Part shown: positions 11,749 through 23,345 of the stretch, piece after piece
How the letters are laid out: every line of letters begins with the position of its first letter
Numbering within the stretch: position 1 is the first letter of the stretch
Assembly: GCF_029784135.1 (NCBI RefSeq)
Contig: NC_073745.1
Location: 282,693,803 to 282,757,802 of the forward strand
DNA from: Toxorhynchites rutilus septentrionalis
Lineage: Eukaryota; Arthropoda; Insecta; Diptera; Culicidae
Reading direction: 5' to 3'
Length of the DNA: 64,000 nt
Translations under genes and position numbers: made by a program
The notes under the pieces: generated by a model
Database searches by the model: none
What the model was told of the DNA's origin: nothing
The model's input: only the letters and a program-made list of their open reading frames with translations

Positions 11749-12912
11749 TAGGGTGCCAATGAAAATGGCCACCTCTAATTTCAAAAAGTTACCTCATAAA
11801 AATGTTCACCACCTCGAAAAAACACCTTATGCCAAATATTAGCTCAATCGGACTTAAGGGAGAGTGGCGCAAAGCGGTCAAAGTTTGAGTTTTTAAAATC
11901 GAAAAATCACCCAAGGGGGGAGTAAAGAAAATTGGGCTTTTCGAATTTTTTTTTTTTGATGCCAAATGTCTTAGAATTGCATGAAAAGTCGAGATCTAGT
12001 GTCATCTCGAAAGTTTTTTTTTGTCAAAAATCGACACCCTGGGACTTTTTTTCGGAATACGAAACGAAACGTATGGTTTTGGGTACCTATAAAAAATAGT
12101 TATCTCGATTTTTCATTCGGAACTTGCTGCGAAATGTTGATTTGCACAATAATATACCCTTTGCAAAATATTAGCTCATTCGAAATTTATTTATTAGTGT
12201 CACAGACGTAAAAATTTCAGTTTTTTGAAAAACGAAAGATCACCGAAAATTGGGGTTTTTAAAAAAATTGTTGACAACAATTTTCAGAATTTTTTTTTTC
12301 AGAATTTTAATACATTTAATGCCAAATGTATTAAAATTGCATTACCCGTCGAGATTTACTGTTATCTCGAAAAAAAAAAATTGTCAAAAAAAATTTTTTT
12401 TTGGCGCTTGGTCGTTTTTCTGTCTGAAAAGTCAATTTAAAAAAAAAAAATTTTTTTTAGATAACTGTAAAACTCGATGTGCCACGCAATTTTAAGACAC
12501 TTGGCATACATTTTTTTTTTGTAAAAACCACGATTTACGGTGATTTTTCAGTTTTCAAAAAACTCAAATTTTAACGTCTGCAACACTAATAAATGAAGGT
12601 CGAATAAGCTAATATTTTGCATAGGGTATATCATCATGCAAATCAACAATTCGCAACAAGTTCCGAATGAAAAATCGAGATACTTATTTTTATTGGCACT
12701 TAAAATCATAAGTTTCGTCTCGTACTCCGAAAAAAAAAGTCTCAGATTGTCGATTTTTGACAAAAAAAAAATGTTCCGAGATGACACCAGATCTCAACGT
12801 TTCATGCAATTTTAAGACATTTGGCGTCAATTTTTTTTTTTCGAAAACCCCGATTTGCTTTATTCCCCTTGGGTCAATTTTTTCCCATACTTTCATTGCC
12901 ACCCTAATGTGT
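11749..12912. mobile_element. 1.16 kb palindromic foldback element (module B)
   Basis: The left arm starts AGGGTGCCAATGAAAATGG and the right arm, reversed, starts AGGGTGGCAATGAAAGTATG. Inverted homology then runs through CCCAAGGGG, GTCGAGATCTAGTGTCATCT, CGGAATACGAAACGAAAC and CATTCGGAACTTG. The pairing centre is near 12400. Stretches of A or T mark mismatched loops. The left arm matches the single-arm copy at 5999-6340. Overlapping small open frames are repeat translations. Confidence 0.7.
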
Positions 12913-12937
12913 TGAGCACAGTTTGATTGATTTTTCA

Positions 12938-12985
12938 CAATACTTATGCGAAGAGTGGTCCTGAATCGATACTTTTCGCATAAGT
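12938..12985. repeat. 48-bp perfect-looking hairpin
   Basis: ATACTTATGCGAAGAGT and ACTTTTCGCATAAGTAT are inverted repeats of 17 bases with one mismatch, around a 14-base loop. The hairpin sits just right of the foldback element and might be part of a small MITE or a footprint. No promoter or gene association is visible. Confidence 0.6.
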
Positions 12986-14689
12986 ATGGTGAAACATCAT
13001 TGTTTTCCTCTTTATTTCAAAGTTTAAGTATTTCTCTGATTACATTCAAGCGTACCGATAGTCGAATTTGGGCCCCGCAAGAAATTTGACTTGCTGGGCA
13101 ACGAACGTGTAAATCAAACCAACATAGAAGTTCCTCTTTGAGAAGTTGAGAAATTAATTTACACTCGTTGCAGTCGCGCTGTCTGAAAAAATTGAGATAA
13201 ATGTGCAGGAAGTTCGCTGTCATTAGCAGCAACATCTGTTGGCAGCAGTTTTTTTTTCTCGCTGAAACACTTATTGAAATAGCGTGATCTTGACAACCTG
13301 TTGGCTTAGCTGTTCAGCGTTTGTGGTAAATGGCAAGTTGTCATGAGTTCAAATTCGAAATCAGCGGTACATAGAGATGTCACCCTATGTTTGATTGAAT
13401 ATTCATTTTTTTTCAAAACCACCTAACTGTGAAGGGAAGCTACGCTCCTGAAACAACCACAAATTGGTTTCATAGACAAGAACGCATTAATTTACAGTTG
13501 TAGTTGAGTGATCGAAGTCTATCGAGCCCCTGAATATTTGACGCTCCCACTGTGATGAACGTGGAGACTAATTTAATTACATTTTCACACATTCGCAGGC
13601 GTGAGCTTCTGGAGCAATCTGGCCAAGCTTGGCCTGTTTAGGACGGCGTCCACACATATGATATAGGACGAAGCCAAAGGATTAAGCGTGACGAGCCCCA
13701 GTTGGCGGTGAGTGATGGGGATGTTACCTCTGCGCTCGTGTGACTATCCCTAGTGATAGACAAGTAAAGGTTTGGGGTGGGTTGATCGATCATCGTCTAG
13801 TATTAACCTGATTTTTTTTTAAATTGATAACGAATTTGTGCGACAGGAATTACGGTGAGGCAATAAAGAACACGTTTTTGGTGGCTCCCGTGATTAGTGG
13901 CTTAAAATCTATCGTAGAAGAAGTTTTAGTTTCCATTCCCGTCTACGGCATCCTTGGTATTTCACGAGGATAAAAACTTCTGATCACGTCTTCTTTTGGG
14001 TTTAAAGTATAAGTTTGTCCGAAAGTTGATGAGTCTGGCAAGAGAGAGAAATTTCAGGTGGGGTGATTTCTATGACATCGGCATAGACTATTAATGTAGT
14101 GAAATGAAATCACGAAGGAAATCAATAAAAAAATGAATTATGAAAAGTGTAATTCTAATCGAACTTCAATTCCAATTATTTATTTTTATTTTTCTCGTCA
14201 GAATACTGAAGCTGAAGCTGTTGTCCCCCTAAAAAACACGTTTCTCGTTCAACACAAACAAAACACAACAAAGCGTTGAAAATAATGAGAATTTTGAGAA
14301 CATGATAATCAATCGAATATTAAACATTAATGTTCTGTTAATTATTGTGATTGATGTTTGTACGGCTCGCGTGCATTATTGAATAGTGGCGCTAATTTCA
14401 CATCACATTACGGTATTTCAAATATCATCGATTTACATCGATTTTCTGTATTTTTGTGTTTTTGTTTGTTTTGTGTAAGATTTTTCCTTATTTAGTTCTA
14501 ATATTTGGTGGCAAGGAAGATCATTGGCTGATGTATGAATTGTCGAAAACCACTTGAAAAAGCTTTTCGCCGATAAACCTCAAAAGTTCTACACGGTTGG
14601 GATTATGACCTGAAAAATGGTGATAGGTTTTACATAACACATTTCAAACTTTCAATGATTGAATTAATCTTCAACAAATACTTAATGTA
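12986..14689. other. No gene established; one weak exon-like stretch
   Basis: Mostly unique AT-rich sequence. A pyrimidine/CAG boundary at 13598 is followed by a GC-richer in-frame stretch up to a TAG near 13667 (reading VSFWSNLAKLGLFRTASTHM). It could be a terminal exon or chance. A GGCCAAGCTTGGCC palindrome lies within it. Nothing else was recognised. Confidence 0.25.
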
Positions 14690-15988
14690 AAGTCTGCTTC
14701 ATTTAATATTGGAACAAATTCTTTTGCTCATTGTGGCTCTCCTAGTGGACGGATTTGGAAACTTTTTTCACCCACGTGTCGGGAAATTCATTACCTTTCA
14801 CCATGTACTTATGTCATAACACCAAACGATAGCATTTTGTAAACAACCGCCATGGAAGCCGAACGGAGAGATAAAATTGTGCACAGTTTTCTTGAAAATC
14901 CGTTTTCTTGAAAAGTCGGCATCTAAGCTAGCTAAACAGCTTAAAATGCCCAGAAATACCGTATGGCGTGTTATCAAGCAGTACAAGGAAACATTGACGA
15001 CGGCTCGGAAGCCGCATTCGAAGCGTCGGAGTGGAACTGTCGACCGGAAACTGCGTGGGAAAGTCATCAAGGCCGTCAAGAGGAATCCCAATCTTTCAGA
15101 CCGCGATTTGGCCAATAAGTTCCAGGCCGCTCACAGTACGGTGCGACGAATTCGTCTCCGGGAAGGAATAAGGTCATTCCGAGCCAGCAAACAGCCAAAT
15201 CGGACGCTGAAGCAGAACAATGTGGCTAGAATCTGTGCTCAAAAGCTGTACGACCAAGTGCTGACCAAGTTCGACGAATGTATTCTGATGGACGATGAGA
15301 CCTACGTGAAGGCGGACTTTGGGCAAATCCCAGGTCAAAAATTTTATTTGGCGACGGCTCGGGGGGATGTACCTGCAAAATTTAAGTTCGTGTTTGCCCG
15401 CAAGTACATGATTTGGCAGGGGATATGCAGTTGTGGACAGAAAACCAAAGTCTTTCTCACTGACAAGACAATGACATCAGAAGTCTACAAAAAAGAGTGC
15501 CTACAGAAACGGATTCTGCCGTTTATTCGTGCCCACGACCGTCCAGTAATGTTTTGGCCGGACCTCGTAAGCTGCCATTACAGCAAAACGGTTATGGAAT
15601 GGTACGCAACGAACGTGGTCAGCGTAATACCGAAGGACCTCAACCCCCCAAACTGCCCCCAGTTCCGGCCGATAGAGAAATACTGGGCAATCACGAAGCG
15701 GAGGCTTAAGGCAAAGGGAAAACTTGTTAGGAACATGACTCAAATGAAGTACTGGTGGAATCAAATCGCCAAAACGGTGGACGAAAAAGGTGTGCGCCGC
15801 CTAATGTGCCGTATTACGGGAAAAGTACGAGAATTTCTTCGAAACAGCAATGAATAATTTTTTTAATTTTTTTTTATGAAAGAGTAAAGAAAATGCTACA
15901 TTTGTATGAAAAACAAATTATGAATTCGTTAATAAATGACTGAACTACACGCAATTGTTTGTGTTCCAATATTAAATGAAGCAGACTT
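14690..15988 (+). mobile_element. ITmD37E (DD37E) Tc1/mariner transposon
   Basis: The ends are inverted repeats identical over 27 bases, starting AAGTCTGCTTCATTTAATAT, and each is flanked by TA (14688-14689 and 15989-15990). The element is 1299 bp and carries one transposase frame. The DD37E catalytic spacing is the signature of the ITmD37E group described from mosquitoes. The perfect termini and near-complete gene suggest recent activity, and make this the best preserved transposon in the window. Confidence 0.93.
14852..15857 (+). pseudogene. DD37E transposase, frameshifted near the N-terminus
   Basis: This cut-and-paste transposase would bind the terminal repeats and integrate at TA. Translation from ATG 14852 gives MEAERRDKIVHSFLENP, then hits TGA near 14909. 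The match resumes in another frame from about 14910 (SASKLAKQLKMPRNTVWRVI, the helix-turn-helix) and stays open to 15857. Counting from the downstream ATG at 14877, the catalytic residues are D140 (MDDETY), D229 (FWPDL) and E267 (PIEKYW). There are 37 residues between the second D and E. A single indel near 14905-14912 therefore breaks an otherwise full-length gene. Starting at 14877 would give a 326-residue protein with a foreign N-terminus and is unlikely to be native. Confidence 0.9.
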
Positions 15989-15990
15989 TA

Positions 15991-16720
15991 TTAATTGAAC
16001 AAAAACCACAGATACTTTTCACTGAACTAATATATGTACTAACAAATTTCCAACGATGCGAGAATCTGATGTTCAGTTTACGATTTACCGTAGCCTAAGT
16101 CACATTGATTGTCTTATTTTGTAATTTTTGTTTTGTAATCTATTTAAAATTTGAATTGAATTGTTTGGGTTGTGTGATTGCTCTGTACACTACGACAGGA
16201 AAACGAAATATTTGTAATATGAGCCCCTTCCTTGCACAATATTTACCTAGGGGCCGACATTGAGGTTTTTGGTAGGAAAGCGTTCACTGACAGGGACTGA
16301 CAGTTACAAAATAGGAAAATAAATAAAATATATGGTTTGTTTTCGGATGTATTACAAACTGTGACTACTTTCTATTCGAATTGCTGACTATTTTCTATTT
16401 ATAATCACACAATAATGTGTGGCTCCTAAAAACGAGGAATCACTTACCGCGCTCTGTGACACTGAATGTCGCTACGGGTCCGGAGATAGTGACGCACCAA
16501 GTATGTGCCTACAAGGTGGGATGCTTCAATAAAGCATAACGGGTGTTATCGACAAGGTTATCAATATAATCTAGAAGCGCCACACATCCTCTTCCTTCCC
16601 AAAATAGACGAAAGACGTCATTCGTAAAACACGGTTACAATAATTATTCGTTTGAAGATCATTCACCGATTTCACATAGGATGTTCCCAGGCATTCTGAC
16701 AGCACGTACTATTTTTTCAT
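15991..16720. other. No feature recognised
   Basis: Unique-looking sequence. The stretch near 16430-16560 is GC-richer but has no sustained frame or splice-bounded exon that I can support. Confidence 0.3.
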
Positions 16721-16988
16721 GAGGGGCTTAGAACGCAAGGGGTGTAAGTGACTTGATCGATTCCTCTTCATCAACTTTTTCTTCAGTTAATAACTCAACT
16801 GCAAAAACGTTCCAATTTGAGTTTGCTATAGAATCTGATAGATGAGGTTCTGACCTATCTTCCGCATTATATATGCGGAAATACAAATACAGCTGGGAAT
16901 GTATTTGCAGCTAAGTTATGACCAAAAGAGAAAGTCGATGTAGAGAAATCGATCAAATCACTTACACCCCTTTCATTCTAAGCCCCTC
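16721..16988. mobile_element. Short MITE with ~38-bp inverted ends
   Basis: The left end begins GAGGGGCTTAGAACGCAAGG. The right end, reversed, begins GAGGGGCTTAGAATGAAAGG. Homology continues through GGTGTAAGTGA.TTGATCGAT. The 268-bp unit also has an internal near-palindrome CCGCATTATATATGCGG at 16862. There is no coding capacity and no clear target duplication. Confidence 0.8.
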
Positions 16989-17228
16989 CCATATGATTGC
17001 AAAAGTACTTAAGTGTGTTTATCCGCGGGACAATTGAAAATCGTCCGAAGCCGAACGGTGACTGCCTGCTAATAAGATGGCGGAAAATGTGCCGAGTTCC
17101 CAGTCCACTTGATCACTAAACTGACGATGCCCGTGTTGCCAGAACTGGGCATACCACACATCTTCTTTTTTCTCCGAAAAAATAGAATTGAATAAAAAGA
17201 AAAGACGAAAAGAACTTATAATTTTTTA

Positions 17229-17985
17229 TACGGTCGTCCCGATCCGCAAATATTTTTGCTTCCATTTTAACACAGCACGGTCGTCCCGAATCGCACTCTT
17301 TTTATTATAATTTTTTCATACGGTCGTCTTGATCCGCAAATATTTTTACTTCTATTTTTACACAGCACGGTCGTCCCGATTCGCACTCTTATCATTATAA
17401 TTTTTTCATGTGGTCATCTCGATCCGCAAATACTTTTACTTCCATTTTACACAGCACGTTCGTCCCGATCCGCACTCTTTTCATTATATTTTTTTCATAC
17501 GGTCGTCCCGATTCGCAAATATTTTTACTTCCAATTTAACACAGCACGGTCGTCCCGATCCGCACTCTTTTCATTATAATTTTTTTCATACGGTCGTCCC
17601 AATCCGTAAATATTTTTACTTCTATTTTTACACAGCACGGTCGTCCCGATCCGCACTCTTATCACTATAATTTTTTCATACGGTCGTCCCGATCCGCGAA
17701 TACTTTTACTTCCATTTTACACAGCACAGACGTCCCGATGCGCACTCTTTTCATTATATTTTTTTTTCATACAGTTGTCCCGATCCGCAAATATTTTTAA
17801 ACAGCACGGTCGTCCCGATTCGTACTTTTATCATTATCTTTTTTTTATACGGTCGTCCTGAGCCGCACTTGTTCTGTACGGTCGTCCCGATCCGCTAATA
17901 ATTTTACTTCTATTTTTACACAGCACGGTCGTCCCGATCCGCACTCTCATCATTATAATTTTTTTTACGGTCGTCCTGAGCCGCT
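17229..17985. repeat. 90-bp tandem array (minisatellite)
   Basis: Units start TACGGTCGTCCCGATCCGCA at about 17229, 17319, 17409, 17498, 17589, 17679 and 17770, giving periods of 89-91 bp. Shorter disrupted units follow at 17848, 17877 and 17967. Every full unit contains the GGTCGTCCCGATCCGC core twice, once followed by AAATATTTTTACTTC and once by ACTCTTTTCATTATAA. It is therefore a two-part higher-order repeat. An 86-codon plus-strand frame in the array only reflects the periodicity. Confidence 0.92.
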
Positions 17986-18038
17986 ACAATCCTACGCGGG
18001 CATCATACTACCAATTCTGAATAATAAAAATATTATAT

Positions 18039-18260
18039 ACTAGCTGACCCGGCGAAGTTCGTCCCGCTCATTTTTTTTTACATAAATACTTCCAAATATT
18101 CTCGTTTTCTTAGTAGGTGTATGTTCATAAGTCTAATCGTTTTGCGAATACCAATACATCTGGCCTTCCATTCTCATTTATATAGATAGACCAATTTCTG
18201 AATGCTGTGGATGTTATTGAAAAATTACATGCCTCCCCATTACCTATATATTCGATGAAG
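18039..18260 (+). repeat. Repeat C terminus (CTAGCTGACCCGGC end)
   Basis: CTAGCTGACCCGGCGAAGTT followed by CGTCCCGCTC matches the ends found at 21546, 26850 (reversed), 29813 and 41262 (reversed). Downstream similarity to the other copies fades after a CTCGTTTTCTTA motif. The right limit is uncertain. Confidence 0.55.
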
Positions 18261-18560
18261 TTATTCTATCGCTACAGACAGGATTTTCGTGTTACCTTGC
18301 TTACACCCCGCTGATGTTGTTTCATTCACAAGCACAAGCATGTTCAAACTGTACACTCCAACTCTACTAAAATTTGTCGGAATCGAGTCGACACAGGATG
18401 AATTAACGAATAATTTCCAGACCAAACTCTTCAGTCCACTAAACGATGACAAACGACTGTGATATGGGGGAACCATCACTTGGCGCTGTGGAGAAGCATC
18501 CAACTCAGTTTCTTCTTCGAGGAAGACATTCGGAAAAAAACAAACCATTTCCAAAACCAC
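18261..18560 (-). CDS. Orphan 99-codon open frame, uncertain
   Basis: A continuous minus-strand frame ends at 18261 and runs towards the repeat C terminus at 18039. No domain is recognised. The C-terminal part (MLVLVNETTSAGCKQGNTKI) is not low complexity. It could be a decayed ORF of the repeat C element or chance; the opposite strand is open over part of the same interval. Confidence 0.15.
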   Translation of the reverse strand: MVLEMVCFFPNVFLEEETELDASPQRQVMVPPYHSRLSSFSGLKSLVWKLFVNSSCVDSIPTNFSRVGVYSLNMLVLVNETTSAGCKQGNTKILSVAIE

Positions 18561-21545
18561 AATGTTTCGAGATTAGGCGAACGAAGCAGAAACAAACAGA
18601 AAATATTGATAAATTTACCATTTGATGATTTTTTTTGCGGACGGTTGAAAAAAAGAGCAGATCATGAAATGATGCATAATATTTTTATTGCCTCAACAAT
18701 TTTTTCCATTCAAAATTACTCGATCTTCGAATGTTGTTGAAATAGCAGATTTGTTTGAAAATTTCTGCTTGGTCTCTATATCTACTAGTTTAAAAGAAGT
18801 ATATTCATAGAATCATTGACCACAAATATGGTAGATTTACCGGCACTCTGAATTTGAATACTATCACTTTAGTACGGGTACTTAGACTCCCTCCTTCAAT
18901 TCCGCCTTTAACTCCTGCAGACGCTGAATTCCTCTTCCCAGTCTGCTTCACCACCAGGGGATTATTTCTCTGCTTCAAACGTAAATGATTTGGCATATTC
19001 GATGTTTTTTGTCAAAACACGATAACGACTAAGAAATTTTGCACTGTACCTTTTAAAAAAATGGTCCCTTTTTTCATTAATCGCGATTACTGTGATAATT
19101 ATTCGATATATTCATATTTTTATTTTTCATTATCCGATACAAAATTACTCGATTAAAATTGCAAATATTCGACTATTTTAATTAGTCGAACGATTAACCG
19201 ACGTCTCTATCCGCCGCTGCAGAGATCTGTCAACTTCGTCGGCTTGATTGTAAATGTACATATCACGGCTGGTCGGCAGCCATTCCTTTCGTTAATGTTT
19301 ATATCCGATCTCTTCACAACACTTCACATTTATAACACACATGTATTTACTCACTTGCGCTGTGGGAATTTCAGGCTATAAAATCAGCAAAACTCTCTTG
19401 ATGCGGGCTGAATGGAAAGCGCTGCCTGACAAATTTGGAGCTCAACGTGTTAACGCTGAGAGCTAATTCTAAAGTTTTCCAATTGGCGTTTTGAAGCCAC
19501 GAGAAAATTGCGACAAAACCATGTATCAGACCCACCACAAATTTCTTCTGAAGTGTTAATTATTAAATTTTGTTATTTTCTCAAATTATTTTCTCATTGA
19601 TCAACAAGCGTATTCAATAGAATAATTTCGTAGTCTTATCAACCATTTAACCGGTATTGAATCTTTCTACGATTTCTTTTTGTAAACTGCAAAGGCGGAA
19701 TTTTTGAAATTAAAATATTTTTATGATATATTTATGAGTCAGCATGCATGCGTGTTCTTAACAGATCAATAACTCATCGAAATCAATGTCTAGGGGAGGA
19801 TGGTCTTATACTGAAAATTGATGCCACTTTGATCTAATATATTTAACCTACATTTATCACGAAACCAAAAAAGATTCATAGAGCACCATGTCGAGCGATT
19901 GGAAGCCATCTTTATTTCCAGAGGTTCCAATATCTTATCAAATTTGGTGCTTCGCAAGGGAATTCAACTTGTCTTTTTAAAGACCAAAGTTTCCAAATTC
20001 TGAGCTGTCTTCATCGAAGTTTCCTTCAACCGAAGGATCGCCATTCCTGCCAATGGGCAGAGCCACCATACACAATGAAACAACTTCATCATACAAGGGT
20101 CCCAAATCCGCTTCGGTAACCTTTATAAGAAAATAGGTAGAATTTTCATTCAGGACCTCCTTTTTATCCTCATATTTAAAAGTTTCAATACCTCGTGTTA
20201 TGTGATGCATCGACGATTGGTCATATTTTCTCAAAGCGAATTAGCTCAACGCCAATAACTCTCTCGAACATACCATTTCATTTTGTTAAGCTATAAGATC
20301 AAAAGCAAGGTATTTTGTCGCGCCGCTGGAATCACTTGCACAGATTAGCCAACAACTAGTCTGCGTTCATTGCACTTGCACAGTCACGAGCTGCTTTTGG
20401 TTCTCGAAGTAATAAGACAAAATCGTTTCGATTTACAGCCGCTGCCCACCATTCGAACGTACCGTGAAATCCTCGAATCACTGCTGGCAAATAAGATTAA
20501 TGATTTATGGAAATGGTTTGTCGGAATCGGCGTGATTCCGATGCGGTGATTCAATGCTACAAAGAGAGGTTTTTGTTTACCATCGGGACATATCTCTGTT
20601 CGCCAATCGTAATGCAGTGAAACAGCTTAATTTAATCGCCCCAATGCTGCAGATAGGTGTATAGATACGTACCAACGAGTCGCGAACGCAAACACGTTAA
20701 ACTAATTGGACCCAGATTGAGTCGATAATTCGCAAGGTCAATTGTGCTGCAATTCGCGCGCGCTCCGCGTCTGGAGCGTGGGCTAGAAAATAGGCGATGC
20801 TGGGTCGTGTCGATGCCAGAGGTTCATTAGACGACGCTACACCGACCGGTGCGACTGTGGGAACAGAATGTTGCCAAGGAGGGAAGTGAGTGATAATGAA
20901 CCGGTTCTATTTCGAATGAAGCCCAATCACACACATACACACACGCTATCCCCGTCCGAAACTTGATGCAGATCAATTGAATTTTCACTTCCAATTATGA
21001 TCATAGTGGTAACGGGTTGGAGAGTGTCCAACCATCTAATCAGCATCAGCAGCAGACCTTGCAAATAAACAGAAAGATGGTTGTGTTATTGATTTATAGA
21101 AAGAGAGAAATGCTACGTAGAATGTCGTGAATGGGTTTGGGAAATTTTGAAAAAAAAAAAATCATTTAGTACGCATCTTAGTGATGGAAGTTGAACAAAC
21201 TGTTCCGAAAAGTAACTTCGTTTCCTCTATGAAAATATGATTGATAAGATATGATTTACTCATTGTGCATCATAACGTGGTCATTGATGTTTGTCGTCCC
21301 ACTTCCTTTCATTCGAAGTAAATAGATCAGGTAACATGGCCGTTAGTTCTTAAGTAGCTTACAAATGATCAATTTGAATCAAGCGAAGGGAACCCTAACA
21401 AACCTCTTCTTGATTAACTTTCCAACTACTGAAGGTATATACCATCCAATATACGATTTCGCAAGTTTTTAACAAAAAAAGAAAATTTCTTGTCGAATTT
21501 TTGAAAATTTGAAATTTGTTTTTTTTTTATTTATTTTTATCCTGA
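18561..21545. other. Largely unique DNA; orphan frame at 19977-20234
   Basis: No gene could be established. A minus-strand 85-codon frame at 19977-20234 ends in an acidic tail (GNFDEDSSEFGNFGL) and has coding-like composition, but neither a domain nor a splice partner is recognised. The interval 20300-21100 is GC-richer and free of the repeat landmarks used here, so it may be conserved non-coding DNA. The remainder is AT-rich. Confidence 0.3.
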
Positions 21546-22005
21546 ACTAGCTGACCCGGCAAACTTCGTCTCGCCCAGAATTTATTTTTTATTATCAATA
21601 CCTCCAAACATTCACGTTTTTTAACTTTCGATCATGGGTCCAATCGCAGAATTGTTCTTTGATTCATCTTCTAATTGACCCATTACAATTACCTTTTAAT
21701 ATAAATTTCCTAGGACTTCTACCAAAACTTGTCATTTGCCAAATTTGGAGGGAAGAATGTCTATCCAGCATAGAAACATTTATTGCGCCCTAAAACCTCC
21801 ACATGCCAAATTTGGGTTCATTTGCTTGATTAATTCTCGAGTTATGATGATATTTGAATTTCATTGGCATGGCAGTCCCCCTTCAGAAAGGGGGAGGAGT
21901 GTCTATCCAACATAGAAACATTTATTGCACCTTAATACCTCAATATGTCCAATTTGGTTTCATTTGCTTGAATAATTCTCGAGAAATTGTGTTTCATTTG
22001 TATGG
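21546..22005 (+). repeat. Repeat C, forward copy
   Basis: Starts CTAGCTGACCCGGCAAACTT. Two copies of the internal unit follow: CATAGAAACATTTATTGC, CCTAAAACCTC, ATGCCAAATTTGG, CATTTGCTTGATTAATTC, ending TTCATTTGTATGG. The same units fill the 29813-30950 copy and, reversed, the 23345 and 39950 copies. The class of this repeat is unknown to me. Confidence 0.75.
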
Positions 22006-22011
22006 CGTAAA

Positions 22012-22740
22012 TATAACAAAATTTATGTAAGGGAAGGGTGATAAATACTGACACCTTAAATAATAATTGATTTTTGTTCGTGAATTCTACAAAAAATATA
22101 TAGCTTTTTCACCATGAAACGATAGCCTAGGTTTCTTTTTATAATAAAAATTGTTTTTGAGGCAGAAATTTTCTTTGAAAAAATAAGAAAATAAATCGGG
22201 AAAGACGGACACTTGAAGGGAAAGATGGACACTAGCTGAAAATTCAAATTCATGTACTCGATAAGTTTTGGAGGTCCTCAAATAGCCTTAAAAATGATCG
22301 AACAAAGAGGCTTGACTAAGGCCTGTAATTTTTCTCATTTTTTCATGTCTAAAATAGCTTCCGGCATTCGAAATGATAGTTTTAGATTACGTTCTAAAAA
22401 CCGCTCTGCTGATACGTCCATGATATATGGTTGCTCTTGCAAACGTAGTTAGTGGGAAGAAATGGAAGAAAAACACTCACGTAACGAAAAATATAAAAAA
22501 AAAATTTGTTTATTAACAATGAGAATCTTATTATCTGCAGATGGAAATTTACATCGAACTGTTCTTTGCAGATCACTTTTATGTTTTTATTCACAATTTT
22601 GACCGACGGCCAGCTAGCTGTACACAGTGAATGTCAAATCAATTTATATCATTCAAATTTGAAATAAAAATGTATTTCATCAATTATACATAAGTGTTCG
22701 TCTTTCCCGACCTTTTCCTATTATAACGAAAATATTTTTT
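22012..22740. mobile_element. Possible pogo-like MITE (GACGGACACTT motif)
   Basis: GGAAAGACGGACACTTGAAG at about 22199 and, reversed, GGTCGGGAAAGACGAACACT near 22698-22717 resemble each other. The outer ends GTAAGGGAAGGGTGATAAAT and (reversed) ATAGGAAAAGGTCGGGAAAG are only loosely inverted. The layout resembles the 2066-3055 element, but the boundaries are weak. No transposase was seen. Confidence 0.3.
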
Positions 22741-22871
22741 ATATATTTTATTACGGTGTCGAAAGCTCAGTTGTCTTGTGAAAAAGTGCGTTATCTATAA
22801 TTTGATGTGAAATTACATTCCGTCCAATATATACCGAGAATTGGTGAAACGTTTATTTATCATCTAAATTC

Positions 22872-23345
22872 ATATTATCGCCTACAAAATAGGCCCCATT
22901 TGTGAAACAATACGCTTTTTCCAACGAACAATTCAGTCATCGAAACACTATTTAGAGCTGTATTTAGCTGTATTGCCTTCAACTCACGCAGCGAATTAGT
23001 TTTTATGCCTTCAATGCTGTCAAATCCGGACCCACGAAGCGGTAATTTGAGTTGCGGAAAAAGGAAAAAAATCACACCCATGTCTCGTCGTCAGTAATTA
23101 TGCGTTGGATGATCGTGGAATTAAAATTTGATCGTTCGAACATTTGATTGCGATGAAATTTTTGATTTGTTTTGGCACCAGTCGTGCTGCGATTTTTCTC
23201 ATGCCCAAAACATCAACCAACAAAATATGAAGAACGGTCTCGTGAAAGATATTTAATTCATGGGCTAACTTTAATGATGAATTCCGATCATCATTCCTTT
23301 TATCGATGTTTTCATCAGTTGAAGAGGTGAATGGTCGTCCTTGAC
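22872..23345 (-). pseudogene. Internally deleted mariner transposase relic
   Basis: The minus-strand frame near 23345-23098 reads GRPFTSSTDENI, then LAHELNIFHETVLHILLVDV and LGMRKIAARLVPKQ. This is the second helix-turn-helix and linker region of a DD34D mariner transposase. A second frame follows with FFLFPQLKLPLRG and a C-terminal ELFVGKSVLFHKW-like end. The catalytic middle (second and third D) is missing and frames change in between. It is a dead copy; no terminal repeats were located. Confidence 0.7.

Noticed and set aside
14877..14909. Transposase start at 14877
   Set aside because: The native N-terminus MEAERRDKIV begins at 14852 in another frame. The 14877 Met gives a foreign leader produced by the frameshift.
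17410..17670. 86-codon frame in the 90-bp array
   Set aside because: The unit length is divisible by three, so an open frame is expected; the product is just the repeat.
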